From JAWPMT01 sp965267435 (lineage in GTDB: Bacteria; Bacteroidota; Bacteroidia; Cytophagales; Cyclobacteriaceae), in the NCBI GenBank assembly GCA_965267435.1, contig OZ253960.1, forward strand, positions 4,712,001 to 4,776,000: a DNA stretch of 64,000 bases, written 5' to 3'. Below the pieces are notes generated by a model. The model saw only the letters and a program-made list of their open reading frames with translations. It searched no databases and had not been told where the DNA came from. The translations under genes and the position numbers were made by a program. Positions 18,147 to 27,104 of the stretch are shown here, piece after piece. Position 1 is the first letter of the stretch. Each line of letters begins with the position of its first letter.

Positions 18147-19506
18147 GAACGCCCTACTCAGCCTGATCCTCCTCTGTGCTTGCTCGCTGGCGGGATGGAC
18201 ACAGGATCGATCCGTCGACTACATGATCGAAAACGTCAACATCGTGGACGTCACAGATGGATCGATCAGAGCTAGACAGACTGTCCTGATTGACAATGGC
18301 AAAATCCTTTTTATCGGGGGCAAGGCCATGGCCAACGGCGCCACCGTCATTGACGGGGCCGGCAAATACCTGATGCCCGGTCTTGCAGAGATGCATGCAC
18401 ATATCCCTCCGCCTAGTCCGGGACGCGATATGACCAAGCCGTACCTGTTCCTGTACCTCTCGAATGGCATCACGACCATACGGGGTATGTTGGGACACCC
18501 GAGCCACTTGCCGCTGCGGGAGAACGTCATGAATGGGGACATTTTGGGTCCAAGAATCTTTACGTCTGGGCCTTCCCTCAATGGTAATTCCGTACAGACC
18601 GTCGCGAGAGCTACAGAGATGGTCACAGAGCAGGCTGACGCCGGCTATGACTTCCTGAAGCTGCACCCGGGTATCAAACTGGATGTCTTTGACGAAATAG
18701 TCCGAACCGCTAAAGCGAAGGGCATCCCCTATGCGGGACACGTCTCGGTGTTTGTCGGGGTCGACCACGCCATCAAATCCAACTATGCCTCTATTGACCA
18801 TGTAGATGGATTTCTCGAGGGCCTGGTCCCTGACGGCAAAGAAGTGAACCCGGAGTCTAACGGTTTCTTCGGATTCAACTTCAGCGAGATGGCGGATCAA
18901 TCGGCCATCACCAACCTTGCAGCAACGACCAAAGAGCACGGGGTTTGGGTGGTGCCAACACAAAGTTTATTTGAGCGCTGGGCGTCTCCGATCGATGCCG
19001 ACGAACTGGGTCAGGCCACTGAGATGAAATACATGCCGGCTTCCACCGTGAAGAGTTGGGTCCAAAGCAAAAAGAACCTTACCGACAATGATGCCTTCAC
19101 CGACAAGCGCTGGCAGGTCTTCATCGACATTCGGCGCCAATTGATCAAAGCGCTGCAGGAAGAAGGGCAGGGACTCCTGCTCGGCTCTGATGCTCCTCAG
19201 GTATTCAATGTACCCGGCTTTTCGATCCACCATGAGATGGAGGGAATGGCCAAAAGTGGGCTGACGCCACTGGAGATCATCCAGTCAGGGACCATCAATC
19301 CCGCCAAATTCTTCGGAAAAGAGACAGAGTTTGGGCAGGTGAAAACCGGTATGAGCGCTGATCTCATCCTGATCGATGGTAATCCCGTAGAGTCACTTTC
19401 CAACATACAGCAGCCCGAAGGTGTATTTGTGCGCGGCAAGTATCTCAGCCGCGAATTCATCGATGAGGAACTGGCGAAGATCGCCGAGATGACGAAGAAC
19501 ATCTGA
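18136..19506 (+). CDS. Exported amidohydrolase family protein (imidazolonepropionase-like)
   Basis: A 456-aa metal-dependent hydrolase with signal peptide (ILLCACSLAGWTQ). The first metal-binding motif is HAH at residues 87-89 (AEMHAHI). Further family sites are FLKLHPG (candidate bridging lysine), YAGHVSVF, and LLLGSDAPQ with the catalytic aspartate, followed by the C-terminal composite-domain strand ADLILIDGNP. Members hydrolyse cyclic amides or dipeptide-like bonds (prolidase-type activity in some). It overlaps the metalloprotease by 11 nt, so both are likely made together; joint peptide degradation is a reasonable inference. Confidence 0.9.
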   Translation: MAIKNALLSLILLCACSLAGWTQDRSVDYMIENVNIVDVTDGSIRARQTVLIDNGKILFIGGKAMANGATVIDGAGKYLMPGLAEMHAHIPPPSPGRDMTKPYLFLYLSNGITTIRGMLGHPSHLPLRENVMNGDILGPRIFTSGPSLNGNSVQTVARATEMVTEQADAGYDFLKLHPGIKLDVFDEIVRTAKAKGIPYAGHVSVFVGVDHAIKSNYASIDHVDGFLEGLVPDGKEVNPESNGFFGFNFSEMADQSAITNLAATTKEHGVWVVPTQSLFERWASPIDADELGQATEMKYMPASTVKSWVQSKKNLTDNDAFTDKRWQVFIDIRRQLIKALQEEGQGLLLGSDAPQVFNVPGFSIHHEMEGMAKSGLTPLEIIQSGTINPAKFFGKETEFGQVKTGMSADLILIDGNPVESLSNIQQPEGVFVRGKYLSREFIDEELAKIAEMTKNI

Positions 19507-19539
19507 GACTCATCCCCGAGCGGGATCCCGTCGTTAGTA

Positions 19540-20286
19540 ATGACAATGGATAGCCAAGCCCTCCTCCAATACATCAGCCGTGGCCGCACGGATCATATCC
19601 TGCGCCTACTGGAGCTTCCCAACTGGAAGGAAATCCTCCACGAGGGGGATGTCAAAGTGCTCCAATGGCTGGTCTATTACAATGATCTCACAGCCCTCAA
19701 GCTGATTTTGCGTGAGGGTGGTGACCTCAGCAGCATTGACCTCCACGCCGAATTGGGCAACGCGGCATTTTTTGGGCACTGGAAGATCTGTGAATTTCTG
19801 ATACAGCACGGCGCCGATGTCAACGCCCCAGTTGACAAAACCGGTGAACGTCCTCTTCACAATGCCCTCGCCAAAGCCGGAAGGCCTTATTATCTCTACA
19901 CGGTCAAAGTCCTGGTAGAAAACGGTGCTGATGTCCATGTGAAAACAAAGCCCGGCATAGAAACAGGAGCGTTTATGCGGGATGTCCGTACGAAAGGAGA
20001 AACACCCCTCCATCGGGCAGCAGCCTACGCGGACGTAGCAACCATCCAATATTTACTCGATCACGGGGCCGATAAAGAGGCAAAAGACGCCAACAGCCAT
20101 ACACCGATCAGCTGGGCAAGCGAGCACCTACGGCCTGGAGCCATCTTGTACTTATTGCAATTTGGCAAGCATCGGATCAGCAAAAAACACATCGAAGTCA
20201 ATACCTCCGACCATGGGCAAGGTTGGGGCGGTATGGATTGGCACCTAATGGGAGACTACCTTCCCGATACACCAGCGAAAGACTGA
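19540..20286 (+). CDS. Ankyrin repeat protein
   Basis: A 248-aa cytoplasmic protein with no signal peptide. Ankyrin units are visible from about residue 40: LTALKLILREGGDL, WKICEFLIQHGADVNAP, GERPLHNALAKAG, VKVLVENGADVHVK, GETPLHRAAAYADVATIQYLLDHGAD split across units, and HTPISWASEHL. It is a binding scaffold; the partner is unknown. It sits 33 nt after the amidohydrolase and may be cotranscribed. A smaller ankyrin protein lies at 23750. Confidence 0.88.
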   Translation: MTMDSQALLQYISRGRTDHILRLLELPNWKEILHEGDVKVLQWLVYYNDLTALKLILREGGDLSSIDLHAELGNAAFFGHWKICEFLIQHGADVNAPVDKTGERPLHNALAKAGRPYYLYTVKVLVENGADVHVKTKPGIETGAFMRDVRTKGETPLHRAAAYADVATIQYLLDHGADKEAKDANSHTPISWASEHLRPGAILYLLQFGKHRISKKHIEVNTSDHGQGWGGMDWHLMGDYLPDTPAKD

Positions 20287-20319
20287 CAGTTCTCTATTGT
20301 TCCCATTTGGCACACAAAA

Positions 20320-20338
20320 TTGTTTCGATGTGAAACAA
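20320..20338. repeat. Inverted repeat upstream of MacB/FtsX permease
   Basis: A perfect inverted repeat TTGTTTC-gatgt-GAAACAA in the 147-nt gap before the permease gene. It could be an operator or the terminator of the ankyrin transcript; there is no T-run after it, which favours a protein-binding site. Confidence 0.4.
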
Positions 20339-20433
20339 GTATGGGGCTGCAAATATGGCTTAATTGATTATTTATCAACAACTTACATCAATGGCACATT
20401 TGGTGCTTCATACTTGACCAAATCCAATGTGGT

Positions 20434-22869
20434 ATGGTTCGAAATTTTTTAGTCGTAGCCCTACGGTCCCTGTGGCGCAACAAGACCGTCGCGATCATTC
20501 AAATCGCCGGATTTGCAATAGGTATGGCCGCTTTTATTATTGCCTGGCAGATTGTGAGTTATGAACGCAGCTTTGACAATTTCCACAGCCGGTCAGAGAT
20601 CTACCGGATCAACTTTATGCTGGAAGAGTCCAGGGACACCTGGGGCAGTACTGGATACGCATTGGCCCCCACGCTGCTCAGTAGCTTCCCGGAGGTACAG
20701 CGTGCGGTGCGCTTCAAACGGCAGCGATCTCTGGAGCCCTACCTACTGATAGAGACTGAAGGCGGTGATGTGTTTGATGAAGAGGCAGCAGCCTATGCTG
20801 ATGACGGATTTCTGAAAGTTTTCCATTTTCCCATCCTGCAGGGAGACACCGGGCATTTGCTGGAAAGCCCAGAGGGAGTGGTGCTCACATCCTCATCGGC
20901 AAAGAAGTATTTTGGCACGGAGAATCCCATACGCAAGACCCTCACACTGAAAACAGGCTCGACTCGGAGTCGGACAAACACTTACCAGGTGCAGGTCCAA
21001 GCGATTGTCCCAGACCCGCCGCCCAATTCCACTTTTCAGTTTTCGATGCTCATCCCCCTTTCTCAAGTGTTTGCCAACTACGAGCCTGGGTTGGAGCACT
21101 CCTGGGATGAGGGATGCGAAACTTTCATTACAATCCATCACCAGACGAAACCCACTTCTTTTCAGGATAAGCTCAACCAGCACCTGCCTCAACACATCGT
21201 CGGGGATGGCCTGGCTGCCCGATTTGCATCGCAGTGGCCCCTGGAAAAGCTAGCGGATATTCACTTTCATCAAACGGTGGACAGTCGCCATATGGGACGG
21301 ACCATCGACCGCAGTCTTCTCACCAACATCGGGCTGGTGGGTGTGCTGATCCTCTTGATCGCCGGGTTCAATTATATCAACCTTACGACGGCCCGTGTCA
21401 GCAGCCGTATCAAGGAAATTGGGATTCGCAAGGTCAGTGGGGCGCGCCGCCAGCACCTCTTTTGGCAGTTTCTAATGGAGTCCTTCCTGGTAAATCTGAT
21501 CAGCTGGTTTTTGGCAATCACAGCCATACAGTTGCTCAAGCCCCAGATCACCAACCTGACCGGCTTTGAGTTGCCAACGTCGCTGCCACTCAATCATGAG
21601 ATGGTGCTGATTCTCCTTACCTCAGCATGTCTAAGTACTATTGTCTCCGGCGTCGCCCCGGCGCTGTTGATCTCCAGATTCAATACCGTCAGTATCCTCA
21701 AAGGCAAAACGAGCCAGATCTCTGGACACGGCGTTCAGTTGCGCCGTGTGTTGGTTGTGACACAGTTTTTCGGATCACTAGTGCTCATCAGTTTTACACT
21801 GGGCATCGTGAAACAGACGCAGTATGTGAAAAATCGCGACCTTGGCTTCCAGCAGGAAAGGCGCTTTGCCATCAGCACGAAGGGCATTGAAGACCCGACG
21901 TACACTCAGTTCAAGGCCTTCAAGCAATCCCTGAAAGGTCTCGCGGCTGTGGAAGAAGTTACGGCCAGTACCATCTTCCCAGGTCTGGGAGAAAAAACAA
22001 GACCCCGGTTTGCCATACCCGGGCGGGAGGACGAACATTGGACGTGGTTTCATGCCTCCATTGATGGGGACTTTGTGGAGGCCCTCGGTCTGCAACTATT
22101 GTCTGGCGAATCGTACTCCGATCACCACAGTCACCCGATTCTTCTCAATGAGACGGCCGCCAATCAGATGTTTCAGTCACCCAACAATGCCGTTGGTCAG
22201 ATCCTTCGTCTGGACGGGCAAGATCTTCAGGTAGTGGGGGTCATTGGCAACTTCACCCACGCCAACCCTGGGGAGAGAGAACCGGGCTTCGTCTACCAAT
22301 TTGAGAACCGGGGGAAGAAGACGACCGCCTACTTCCATCACTATTATGTGCTGTTCAAAGATGGGAACATCGAGGAAGGGCTCGCCACTGTCAAGCAAAA
22401 GTGGTATGAATTCTTCCCCAGTACTCCTTTTGAATCCGAATCCCAGGAGGCCGCTTTTGACAGTGTGCTCAGTCGAGAACACCGTCTGATCAAGACAGCG
22501 GCACTTTTCTCATTCCTGGCAGTTTTCATCGCCGTGATTGGAATGAAGGGTCTGATCATCTTCGTTGTGTTTCAGCGGAAAAAGGAGATAGGGATTCGCA
22601 AGGTATTGGGGGCCAGTTGGCAATCGATTCTCACCTTACTATCATCAGACTTCACCAAGTGGATCGCCATGGCCTTCCTCCTCTCCATACCCCTGGCATG
22701 GTACCTGATCCAACAATTTTTGAGTGATTACTATTTTGCTATCAGCATCACACCAGAACTGTTCCTCGTACCAGGATTGGGTATGCTCCTGATAGCGATA
22801 CTGGTCACAGGCCTTCAAAGTTTGAGAGCTGCCAGGGAGAATCCTATTGACAGCATTCGCTACGAATAA
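20434..22869 (+). CDS. MacB/FtsX-type ABC transporter permease (two-module form)
   Basis: An 811-aa protein with the layout common in Bacteroidota: N-terminal helix (residues 20-42), a periplasmic MacB_PCD domain, an FtsX block with EIGIRKVSGARR, a second periplasmic domain, and a second FtsX block with EIGIRKVLGASW. These permeases work with a MacB/LolD-like ATPase to move substrates or transmit force across the periplasm. No ATPase gene is next to it, so the partner must be encoded elsewhere. It stands alone between an inverted repeat and a lipoprotein gene. Confidence 0.92.
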   Translation: MVRNFLVVALRSLWRNKTVAIIQIAGFAIGMAAFIIAWQIVSYERSFDNFHSRSEIYRINFMLEESRDTWGSTGYALAPTLLSSFPEVQRAVRFKRQRSLEPYLLIETEGGDVFDEEAAAYADDGFLKVFHFPILQGDTGHLLESPEGVVLTSSSAKKYFGTENPIRKTLTLKTGSTRSRTNTYQVQVQAIVPDPPPNSTFQFSMLIPLSQVFANYEPGLEHSWDEGCETFITIHHQTKPTSFQDKLNQHLPQHIVGDGLAARFASQWPLEKLADIHFHQTVDSRHMGRTIDRSLLTNIGLVGVLILLIAGFNYINLTTARVSSRIKEIGIRKVSGARRQHLFWQFLMESFLVNLISWFLAITAIQLLKPQITNLTGFELPTSLPLNHEMVLILLTSACLSTIVSGVAPALLISRFNTVSILKGKTSQISGHGVQLRRVLVVTQFFGSLVLISFTLGIVKQTQYVKNRDLGFQQERRFAISTKGIEDPTYTQFKAFKQSLKGLAAVEEVTASTIFPGLGEKTRPRFAIPGREDEHWTWFHASIDGDFVEALGLQLLSGESYSDHHSHPILLNETAANQMFQSPNNAVGQILRLDGQDLQVVGVIGNFTHANPGEREPGFVYQFENRGKKTTAYFHHYYVLFKDGNIEEGLATVKQKWYEFFPSTPFESESQEAAFDSVLSREHRLIKTAALFSFLAVFIAVIGMKGLIIFVVFQRKKEIGIRKVLGASWQSILTLLSSDFTKWIAMAFLLSIPLAWYLIQQFLSDYYFAISITPELFLVPGLGMLLIAILVTGLQSLRAARENPIDSIRYE

Positions 22870-22975
22870 GGGGTATGTACGCTTCAAACATCTGAGACGT
22901 ACCTACGTTTTGTAGTTATTACTTGGCACACGCGCCCGGTCAGATTGATTTGTCGGCCTACTGAATGTATAAGAC

Positions 22976-23737
22976 GTGAATACTGAAAATTCTTCTCACC
23001 CTCTGTCGGTCAAAAGTACGTTCCCGTCTGCAAAGTCGTACCTCGCAATGGTGTTGTTACTCGTCCTTTACTCATGTGCGGACGATCCAGAAATGGGCCC
23101 GGCATCTCCGTTGACAACCTATGACAGGTCTATCATCAGTTACTTCCAGCAGGTCGCTTTAGGATATGAATTTGGCAATGCCTCGGAGATCACACGCAAG
23201 TGGCAATCGAACATGAGAATATTCGTCGGCGGGGTCAATGACCAAAATCTGCTGGATGAATTGGATCGGATTGTCGAGGAAATCAATCTACTCGCTACCG
23301 ATGGATTTGAGGTGGAAATTGTAGAGGACACGCTTCAGTCCAACTATTATGTTTTCTTTGGTCCGGGGAGTGATTACGGTAGGATATTCCCCGGGTCAGC
23401 ACAATTCGTCAATTCCAACTGGGGATTATTTAGCGTGTTCTGGAACAACAATGCCATCAATCGAGGCCACATGTATGTCGATACGGAGAGAGCCGACCCA
23501 ATAGTGGCGAGACATTTATTGCGCGAGGAACTGACGCAGTCCCTCGGCATTGGAAAGGACTCCGACCGGTTTGATGACAGCATTTTCCAATCCTCGTTTT
23601 CAACAACCACTGAATATTCAGAGATAGATCGGGACGTAATACGGATGTTATATCATCCCGACATGCCCATCGGGATAGGGCGTGCACAGGTGGAGGAGGT
23701 TATCACCGCGATTCTTACCGCCGAGAAGGGGGCCTAA
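22976..23737 (+). CDS. DUF2927-type lipoprotein
   Basis: A 253-aa protein. A long N-region is followed by a hydrophobic stretch and lipobox LYSC, then ADD, so lipidation is likely. The body matches what I recall of DUF2927: YFQQVALGYEFG, KWQSNMRIFVGG, then LREELTQSLGIGKDSD, DSIFQSSFSTTTEYSEIDRD split in two parts, and VIRMLYHPDMPIG. The HLLREELTQ segment resembles a degenerate zinc-protease helix but lacks HExxH. It precedes the small ankyrin gene by 12 nt, suggesting one operon. Function unknown. Confidence 0.75.
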   Translation: MNTENSSHPLSVKSTFPSAKSYLAMVLLLVLYSCADDPEMGPASPLTTYDRSIISYFQQVALGYEFGNASEITRKWQSNMRIFVGGVNDQNLLDELDRIVEEINLLATDGFEVEIVEDTLQSNYYVFFGPGSDYGRIFPGSAQFVNSNWGLFSVFWNNNAINRGHMYVDTERADPIVARHLLREELTQSLGIGKDSDRFDDSIFQSSFSTTTEYSEIDRDVIRMLYHPDMPIGIGRAQVEEVITAILTAEKGA

Positions 23738-23749
23738 CCAAACCGTAGG

Positions 23750-24079
23750 ATGTCTGGAGGAGATTGGAAAGAAATGTTGGTGGCGGTGCAGCAGGGTGAT
23801 TTATACCTCGTCAAATATCACCTGGCCAATGGCATCGATCCCAACTATGAGCACCCGGAACTCATGACCACACCCCTCATTGAAAGCATCGAGTACGGTC
23901 ACTATGAAATTGCCAAATTCTTGCTCGAAAGTGGCGCGGACCCTGGTCAGAAAGCCTGGTTGAGCAATGACACGCCATTGCGCATCGCCAAGAAGAAACG
24001 AGACAAAAGACTGATTCTGCTGATACGCTCTCACCTACCGAAGAAAGGGTTCTGGTCCTTCTTCGGAGGTCGGGTCTAA
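23750..24079 (+). CDS. Small ankyrin repeat protein
   Basis: A 109-aa protein without signal peptide. It holds roughly three ankyrin units: VQQGDLYLVKYHLANGIDPN, TTPLIESIEYGHYEIAKFLL with ESGADP, and NDTPLRIAKKKRDKRLILLI. It starts 12 nt after the DUF2927-type lipoprotein and is probably cotranscribed. Partner unknown. Confidence 0.82.
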   Translation: MSGGDWKEMLVAVQQGDLYLVKYHLANGIDPNYEHPELMTTPLIESIEYGHYEIAKFLLESGADPGQKAWLSNDTPLRIAKKKRDKRLILLIRSHLPKKGFWSFFGGRV

Positions 24080-24172
24080 TCGTCCCAGAACGCCACTTAC
24101 GGCGCCATTTCCCACTGGTGTAATTTCCACACATATAGATTGAACTTGCCGTAATTTTAGTTGCTTCTATAT

Positions 24173-25408
24173 ATGATGATGCATCGGATTTTACTACTAA
24201 TACTGTTGGGCAACACCTGCGTCCAACTGCTCGCCGAAACGCCAAAAGAACACAATGGGGATCCCAGGCTGGCGGTCTATCTCGATTGCTGGTATTGCGA
24301 CGAAACCTACCTACGGAGCACCTTCACGGAAATTGACTACGTTCGCGACCGGAAGATCGCACACGTACAGATCGTCTCAACGTCCGTCGGGAGTGCCTCA
24401 GGTGGTCGTACGTATACGTTTCGATTTTTGGGTGTGAAGCCCTTCAACGAGGACCTGGACTTCGAGCTCTCCCTACCGATGCAGCCGGGCACCACGAGAG
24501 AAGAAAGACGTGTGGCCATCGCCGCAGTCATCAAATCGGGATTGTCCCCCTTCCAAAGCAATTTCGAACATGCCGATATAGCCGCTGATTCGACGGCTGC
24601 GGTCAACCAACCCGCTAAGGATCCCTGGGACTTCTGGGTTTTCTCCATTTCATCCAACATCCAGGTGGAACGGGAGCAGCTCCGGAGCGAGGTAGGGCTC
24701 AACAACGAATTGAGTATCCGCAGGATCACCGAGGAGTGGCGCATTCAGTTTTGGGCCGAGCACGACTACCAGCGAACAGAAGTGGATACGGGCGATGGCG
24801 GGTTCGTCAGCACCCTCAACAACTATACGTTATGGGGTCGGGCGGTGAAGAGTCTGGGGCCTCATTTTTCTGTGGGTGCGTCTGCCAGCAATTGGAAAAA
24901 TAGCATCCGAAATACACGGAGGGGTCAACGTTTTGGCGGAGCTGTGGAATACAGCGTTTTCCCCTATGCGGAAGTATACAAAAGGGAACTGACCATCGCC
25001 TACTGGACAGGTGTGTACAACTTCTTGTACGACGAGGTGACACTCTTTGATAGAATATCAGAAACCCGACCCTATCAATCGATCGTGGCCAGATACAATC
25101 TCGTCCAGCCCTGGGGCAATGTACGCTTCCAGGCAGAGGGATTCACCTATCTGCACGACGTCTCAAAAAATCGGCTGGAGCTTTACGCCCGAATGTCTAA
25201 TCGACTGGTGAAAGGACTCTTCCTCGACACCGAATTCGGTCTGAACCTTGTACATGATCAGCTGTATTTGCCTCGTGGCGATGCGTCACTGGAGGAGGTG
25301 CTCCTCAATCGCCAGCAGCTCGCGACCAACTTTGAGTACGGATTTGAGATTGGCCTGTCGTACGTCTTTGGGTCGATCTACAACAATATTATCAATACGA
25401 GACTGTGA
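24173..25408 (+). CDS. Two-domain exported protein with C-terminal beta-barrel, undescribed family
   Basis: A 411-aa protein from the first ATG (24173); three ATG codons are consecutive, and a TTG lies four codons upstream. After a signal peptide comes an N-terminal domain with DCWYCDETYLR, EIDYVRDRKIAHVQI and TYTFRFLG, a combination I recall from uncharacterised exported proteins of several phyla. The C-terminal ~250 residues alternate short strands ending in aromatic and polar residues (GVYNFLYDEVTLF, LVQPWGNVRFQAEGF, FEYGFEIGLSYVFG), consistent with an outer-membrane barrel. The pair CWYC could bind metal or form a disulfide. Function unknown. Confidence 0.75.
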   Translation: MMMHRILLLILLGNTCVQLLAETPKEHNGDPRLAVYLDCWYCDETYLRSTFTEIDYVRDRKIAHVQIVSTSVGSASGGRTYTFRFLGVKPFNEDLDFELSLPMQPGTTREERRVAIAAVIKSGLSPFQSNFEHADIAADSTAAVNQPAKDPWDFWVFSISSNIQVEREQLRSEVGLNNELSIRRITEEWRIQFWAEHDYQRTEVDTGDGGFVSTLNNYTLWGRAVKSLGPHFSVGASASNWKNSIRNTRRGQRFGGAVEYSVFPYAEVYKRELTIAYWTGVYNFLYDEVTLFDRISETRPYQSIVARYNLVQPWGNVRFQAEGFTYLHDVSKNRLELYARMSNRLVKGLFLDTEFGLNLVHDQLYLPRGDASLEEVLLNRQQLATNFEYGFEIGLSYVFGSIYNNIINTRL

Positions 25409-25436
25409 GTCTCCGAGGCACTTCGCTCTTTGCCAC

Positions 25437-25859
25437 TCAGTTTCCCGAGAGGCTTAGTTCCTCTATCATTGGTGTCAGAATTTCCTTGGCCCCTCCACTG
25501 CCTGAGACTTCCCAAATGATCCCTCCATTGTGTGGCTCGATTGTCGCAACATGGCGAAAGAAAGGACAGCATTCTTTCTCAGCCAGGATGTATTGGAACA
25601 GACTGGGAAGGAGCTGGTCGTCTGCATCCGTAAAGTAAAACCTATAGCCGTCGTCCAATTCTTCCGCCCTTCGTACCTGCGAAAAGATCTCTTTCTGAAG
25701 GGCATTTTTTCTTTCTAAAAATTCAGCGCTCGTTAGGGTACAAACTAACTCGGTATTTGAAGGATCTTCTGCCATCGGCTTGTCGTTAGATTTTGATCGT
25801 TGGGCCATTACAGCGGGAGCTATTCCCAGTAATAGGCCGGTCAGTAGCACTTTGTACAT
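25437..25859 (-). CDS. Exported small cysteine protein (ECCPFF motif) divergent from a MerR regulator
   Basis: A 140-aa protein with signal peptide ending near AVMAQ (residue 20). The core reads LVCTLTSAEFLERKNALQ, then a strand-rich middle and AEKECCPFFRHVATIEPH. Cys40, Cys97, Cys98 and His103/His110 are candidate metal ligands. I recall cytoplasmic relatives with the same CC-F motif near mercury or arsenic resistance genes, not as a characterised enzyme. It is divergent from the MerR gene across a ZntR-like operator and is its most likely target. A direct metal-binding role is inferred. Confidence 0.7.
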   Translation of the reverse strand: MYKVLLTGLLLGIAPAVMAQRSKSNDKPMAEDPSNTELVCTLTSAEFLERKNALQKEIFSQVRRAEELDDGYRFYFTDADDQLLPSLFQYILAEKECCPFFRHVATIEPHNGGIIWEVSGSGGAKEILTPMIEELSLSGN

Positions 25860-25884
25860 ACAACAGGTTTTTCCCTACCTTACG

Positions 25885-25904
25885 CCTTGGAGTACACTCC
25901 AGGG
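25885..25904. promoter_or_regulatory. MerR-family operator (ZntR-like palindrome)
   Basis: The sequence TGGAGT-AC-ACTCCA (25888-25901), extended by CCT and GGG on the flanks, is a near-perfect palindrome of the type bound by ZntR/CadR-like MerR regulators between unusually spaced -35 and -10 boxes. It lies between the divergent cysteine-protein and MerR genes, and could control both. Confidence 0.7.
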
Positions 25905-25934
25905 TTTCAGTATGGGTCCAACTTTTTTGAGAAA

Positions 25935-26318
25935 ATGCTGATAGGAGAATTGGCCAAAAAGTCGATGACATCCAGAGATACCATCCGATGGTATGAAAAG
26001 ATCGGGTTGCTGACCGGCGAGGATTCCGTCAGAGGCTCAAACAATTACAGGGTCTACAATGAAGCATCATTGGAAAAGCTCATCCTCATTAGGCAGTGCA
26101 AGACCTTCGGTTTTTCGCTGACTGAGGTCAAAGCAATGCTCGGATTGTTGGAGACAGACAATGTCAATTGTGATGTTGTGTCACCCTTGGTTCATTCCAA
26201 AATAGCGAGCATTGACCTGAAGATTGGACAACTGCTGCAAATCCGTAACAAGCTTACGACGCTCATTGAGCGATGTGAGGGCAATTGCCAGGAACAGATC
26301 CTTGCCGCCCCCGATTAA
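25935..26318 (+). CDS. MerR family metal-responsive transcriptional regulator
   Basis: A 127-aa protein from the ATG at 25935. The N-terminal winged helix begins LIGELAKKSMTSRDTIRWYEKIGLL, the MerR signature. A dimerisation helix follows, and cysteines are at residues 79, 114 and 118 (NVNCDV, RCEGNC). Cys79 and Cys114 coincide with the metal ligands of ZntR/CadR-type sensors, so a soft divalent metal (Zn, Cd, Pb or Hg) is the likely inducer. The frame upstream reaches back through the operator, so the longer start is excluded. Likely autoregulated through that operator. Confidence 0.9.
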   Translation: MLIGELAKKSMTSRDTIRWYEKIGLLTGEDSVRGSNNYRVYNEASLEKLILIRQCKTFGFSLTEVKAMLGLLETDNVNCDVVSPLVHSKIASIDLKIGQLLQIRNKLTTLIERCEGNCQEQILAAPD

Positions 26319-26369
26319 TGGTCCCAACAGATCGCGCTACAACACAACGCGAGGCAATTCAAGCACCTG

Positions 26370-26867
26370 CTAGGCTCCCTTTCTTCGGAAATGACTGAAA
26401 ATCAACTTCGCTGAGACAGCCGGTTGTCCCACTCTGTATCCTGCACCGAGGGCCAGTGCCCAAGAGCGAGCGATGGTCACTTGCGTGATGATCTCTGGTG
26501 TCAGCACCAGGAATTGGTTGTTGACAAAACCTGCCTTCAGACTGCCGGATAAAGCAAGTTTCTCACAACTGAGAACCGGAATGATGAGGTCCAGTCCGGA
26601 GAAGGATCGGTTCGAAAGTCTCCCTTCAAAGTCAAAGGCTTTGTTCGACTGATAAAAGCCGCCGAGACCCCAACCCTTTTCGTTGACCCATCTCAGGGCT
26701 ACGCCAGGCTGAGTGCCGATGGCGCTAAGCTGCACATAAGTTTCGGCTTGGATCCCCTGGCTCCTTCCTTGGGTGACTCCGGCCATTACAAAAAAGAGGA
26801 TGATCACAATCCAGTGGGCGATGGTCATGGCAGTTCCCCACTTCGTCGTAGTTCTTATCGGTTTCAT
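26370..26867 (-). CDS. Small secreted beta-barrel-like protein, paralogue of the gene at 27951
   Basis: A 165-aa protein with a hydrophobic signal (IAHWIVIILFFVMAGV) and a likely cleavage near SQG; an in-frame ATG at 26828 is the other start option. The mature part reads ETYVQLSAIG, GWGLGGFYQSN, ALSGSLKAGFVNNQFLVLTP and ALALGAGYRVG. The order and spacing match the protein at 27951 (ETYFEQTP, YQVGGFYQNY, SLSLKARTGIANREHFVISP, LLGGVAFRT). Probably an outer-membrane barrel of about eight strands. Function unknown. Confidence 0.7.
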   Translation of the reverse strand: MKPIRTTTKWGTAMTIAHWIVIILFFVMAGVTQGRSQGIQAETYVQLSAIGTQPGVALRWVNEKGWGLGGFYQSNKAFDFEGRLSNRSFSGLDLIIPVLSCEKLALSGSLKAGFVNNQFLVLTPEIITQVTIARSWALALGAGYRVGQPAVSAKLIFSHFRRKGA

Positions 26868-27104
26868 AGCTGAAAGGTCTCCAGCACAAGCCGCACAAAT
26901 GAGAGCACATCCCGTAATTGTCCGAATAAGGGTTTTCGGTATTGGATGTGTGAAATACGTAGTGAACTGGATGGCCGGATTGCAGATCCCCCATAACTGT
27001 ACTGACGAATTAAGGGACTTGTGGAGCCGTATTGCTATGTCTGTTCATTCGTACCAGTGGGGTTTAGTTTGACTGAAAAATCCGCTATTTTCATGCGCTC
27101 AATC

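Noticed and set aside
26773..27072. Plus-strand frame between small barrel gene and response regulator
   Set aside because: It overlaps the 26370 gene antisense and has no plausible protein sequence.
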